From: an uncultured Candidatus Saccharibacteria bacterium
GTDB lineage: Bacteria; Patescibacteriota; Saccharimonadia; Saccharimonadales; Saccharimonadaceae
Assembly: GCA_938030095.1 (NCBI GenBank)
Contig: CALHGK010000005.1
Span: 1-64,000, forward strand
Direction: 5' to 3'
DNA length: 64,000 nucleotides
Every line of letters starts with the position of its first letter. Within the stretch, counting starts at the first letter, position 1. The notes beneath the pieces were generated by a model that saw nothing but the letters and a program-made list of their open reading frames with translations, was not told where the DNA came from and did not search any database. Shown piece by piece: positions 62,509 to 64,000 of this stretch. Position numbers and translations under genes: made by a program.

Positions 62509-63984
62509 ATGACAACACAACAAACACAACACGAGAGCAAGCTGGGGTGGCGATCACTCACCGGGCTTGTCATCGGCAGCATGATTGGGGCTGGTATCTT
62601 CAATCTTGTCCGTAATACCGCAGAGTCGGCGGGGCCACTGGCGACGATTATCGCATGGCTCGTCACCGGGGTGGGGATGGTCTTCCTCGTCCTGAGTTTT
62701 CGCAACCTTGCTGAGAAGCGGCCCGACCTTGACGCCGGTATCTATAGCTATGCCGAGGCAGGGTTTGGCAAATATGTCGGGTTCAACTCGGCTTGGGGGT
62801 ACTGGATCTCGGCCTGGATTGGCAACATCGCCTATGCGGTAACGGCCTTTTCGGCGCTCGGCTATTTCTTCCCGCAGCTGTTTGCTGATGGCCAAAACTG
62901 GGCTTCGGTGATTGGTATGTCGATTTTGCTCTGGGGTGTGCACTGCCTGATTCTCAGAGGTGTGCGCACGGCGAGCGTAGTGAACTTGCTCATCACGATT
63001 GCCAAGATTGTTCCGCTGATTATCTTCCTTGTAGCAATTATTGCTGCCTTTAAGCTCGATATCTTCTCGAAGGATCTCTGGGGGCTGGCTGGCAGTAATT
63101 TCAGTCTTGGGTCAGTACTGAGCCAAGTGCAGAGTATGATGATCGTTACCGTCTGGGTGTTTATTGGCATCGAGGGGGCGGTTGTGTTCTCGGGCCGGGC
63201 TAAGCAGCGCAGCGATGTCGTTAAGGCGACCTTTATTGGCTTTGCCGCCGTGCTTGCGCTCTATGTCTTGATGACAGTCCTCGCTTTTGGCGTTGCAACG
63301 CAGCCGGAGCTGGCTGGCCTCAAAGACCCAGCGATGGCGCTCTTGCTCGAGAAGGTGGTTGGACCGTGGGGTGCCTGGCTGGTCAATATCGGGTTGATCA
63401 TTGCGGTGCTTGGTGGCTGGCTGGCTTGGACGATGTTCTCGGCTGAGCTGCCCTACCAAGCGGCAAAGGCTGGTGCCTTTCCAACATTCTTTGCGAAAGA
63501 GAACAAGGTTGGCGTGCCAAAGAACTCGCTGCTCATTACTAACCTCTTGGTGCAGCTCTTTATCCTGACGATACCGCTGACAAGTGGCTCGGTGTATAAC
63601 ATTGGTATTGCGATTGCGACATCGGCAATCTTGGTGCCCTATGCCCTGACAGCCTTTTACCAGCTGAAGTACTCGGCTCTCGAGAAGCCAGAGACGAAGG
63701 GCCGAGCGGCCAATATCTTGATTGGTGTGATGGCTAGTGTGTATAGCGTTTGGCTGGTCTATGCCGCAGGGGTAGAGAACTTGCTGGTAACGGTATTCTT
63801 GTATGTGCCGGGCATTGTGGTCTATGGCCTGATGCGCAAGCAGCAAGGCAAGAAGCCATTTACGGCGCTTGAGTGGCTGCTCGTTGTGGCACTGCTGGTG
63901 GCGCTCGCCTATGCGCTATTCCAGCTGCTGACTGGCGGGCTGGATAAGACACTTGGCATTACGATGCCCAAGCTGTTTAACTAA
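62509..63984 (+). CDS. arcD: Arginine/ornithine antiporter
   Basis: 491-residue amino acid transporter of the APC superfamily with about 12-13 membrane helices. The start of helix 1 reads SLTGLVIGSMIGAGIFNL, the conserved unwound substrate-binding glycine stretch, and VWVFIGIEGAVVFSGRAK in helix 6 matches the basic amino acid antiporter subfamily. It exchanges external arginine for internal ornithine without energy cost. It follows arcB by 30 bases. Confidence 0.95.
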   Translation: MTTQQTQHESKLGWRSLTGLVIGSMIGAGIFNLVRNTAESAGPLATIIAWLVTGVGMVFLVLSFRNLAEKRPDLDAGIYSYAEAGFGKYVGFNSAWGYWISAWIGNIAYAVTAFSALGYFFPQLFADGQNWASVIGMSILLWGVHCLILRGVRTASVVNLLITIAKIVPLIIFLVAIIAAFKLDIFSKDLWGLAGSNFSLGSVLSQVQSMMIVTVWVFIGIEGAVVFSGRAKQRSDVVKATFIGFAAVLALYVLMTVLAFGVATQPELAGLKDPAMALLLEKVVGPWGAWLVNIGLIIAVLGGWLAWTMFSAELPYQAAKAGAFPTFFAKENKVGVPKNSLLITNLLVQLFILTIPLTSGSVYNIGIAIATSAILVPYALTAFYQLKYSALEKPETKGRAANILIGVMASVYSVWLVYAAGVENLLVTVFLYVPGIVVYGLMRKQQGKKPFTALEWLLVVALLVALAYALFQLLTGGLDKTLGITMPKLFN

Positions 63985-64000
63985 CAAGTAATCATGCGGT

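Noticed and set aside
1..64000. Recoding of TGA or other alternative genetic code
   Set aside because: Many intact genes end at TGA with an overlapping ATGA start of the next gene, and no family is extended by reading through TGA.
1..64000. CRISPR arrays, tRNA or rRNA genes, insertion sequences
   Set aside because: I saw no regularly spaced repeats, no tRNA-like cloverleaf with T-loop, no rRNA segments, and no transposase or terminal inverted repeats.

Overview
The window looks like a chromosomal segment of a host-associated member of the Saccharibacteria (TM7; Candidate Phyla Radiation), most like the oral lineages that live on Actinobacteria. There is no rRNA, tRNA or ribosomal-protein gene here, so this is an inference. 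It rests on gene content (arginine deiminase system with antiporter, VirD4-like coupling ATPase, many small envelope proteins, very tight gene packing), on ordinary use of TGA as a stop (which argues against the recoded Gracilibacteria and Absconditabacteria), and on many promoters whose -10 box lies only 6-7 bases before the start codon, implying leaderless mRNAs.

Layout. 1-3666: a translationally coupled carotenoid operon (crtB fragment, crtI, two half-size lycopene cyclase subunits, a UbiA-type lycopene elongase) in the order known from actinobacterial C50-carotenoid clusters, followed by radC. 4331-18207: an AT-richer accessory defence island with a SNF2 helicase, a Gabija-like pair (OLD-type ATPase/TOPRIM nuclease plus UvrD-like helicase), and a type III restriction-modification set (mod, DUF3800, a 54-codon ORF, res), then unknown genes and an XRE regulator. 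Four of these genes carry apparent frameshifts, mostly at A/T homopolymers. 18364-28386: DUF167 protein, NodB-type deacetylase, a VirD4/TraG-like ATPase with a small partner, two orphan proteins, a coiled-coil membrane protein, an LPHTG-tailed surface protein and a helix-hairpin-helix protein. 28424-38965: GDPD lipase-like enzyme, RclA-type oxidoreductase, a gene with an (AG)10 tract at its 5' end, a three-gene cluster with a SipW-type signal peptidase fused to a LamG-like domain and a TasA/camelysin-like substrate, TetR regulator, CorA transporter, a thioredoxin-fold/membrane protein pair and a CHAP amidase. 39187-45446: ABC-2 exporter, zinc-ribbon and orphan proteins, DHA2-type MFS exporter, NUDIX hydrolase and an APH-like kinase.

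45455-64000: groES-groEL behind a CIRCE operator, a csoR-copB copper operon with a palindromic operator, VanZ-RDD membrane protein, a wall-exposed GH18 enzyme, a marR plus heterodimeric ABC exporter operon behind a 15-bp-arm palindrome, a serine beta-lactamase-family hydrolase, PEBP-like protein, TylF-like methyltransferase, NYN-domain nuclease, and arcA-arcB-arcD.

Together these read as a small epibiont investing in stress survival (copper, reactive chlorine, heat, acid/energy through arginine catabolism), surface interaction (fibre-like protein with its own signal peptidase, anchored surface proteins, glycan hydrolases, secretion ATPase) and defence against mobile DNA. The two most notable units are the apparent C50-carotenoid operon and the composite SNF2-Gabija-type III RM island.
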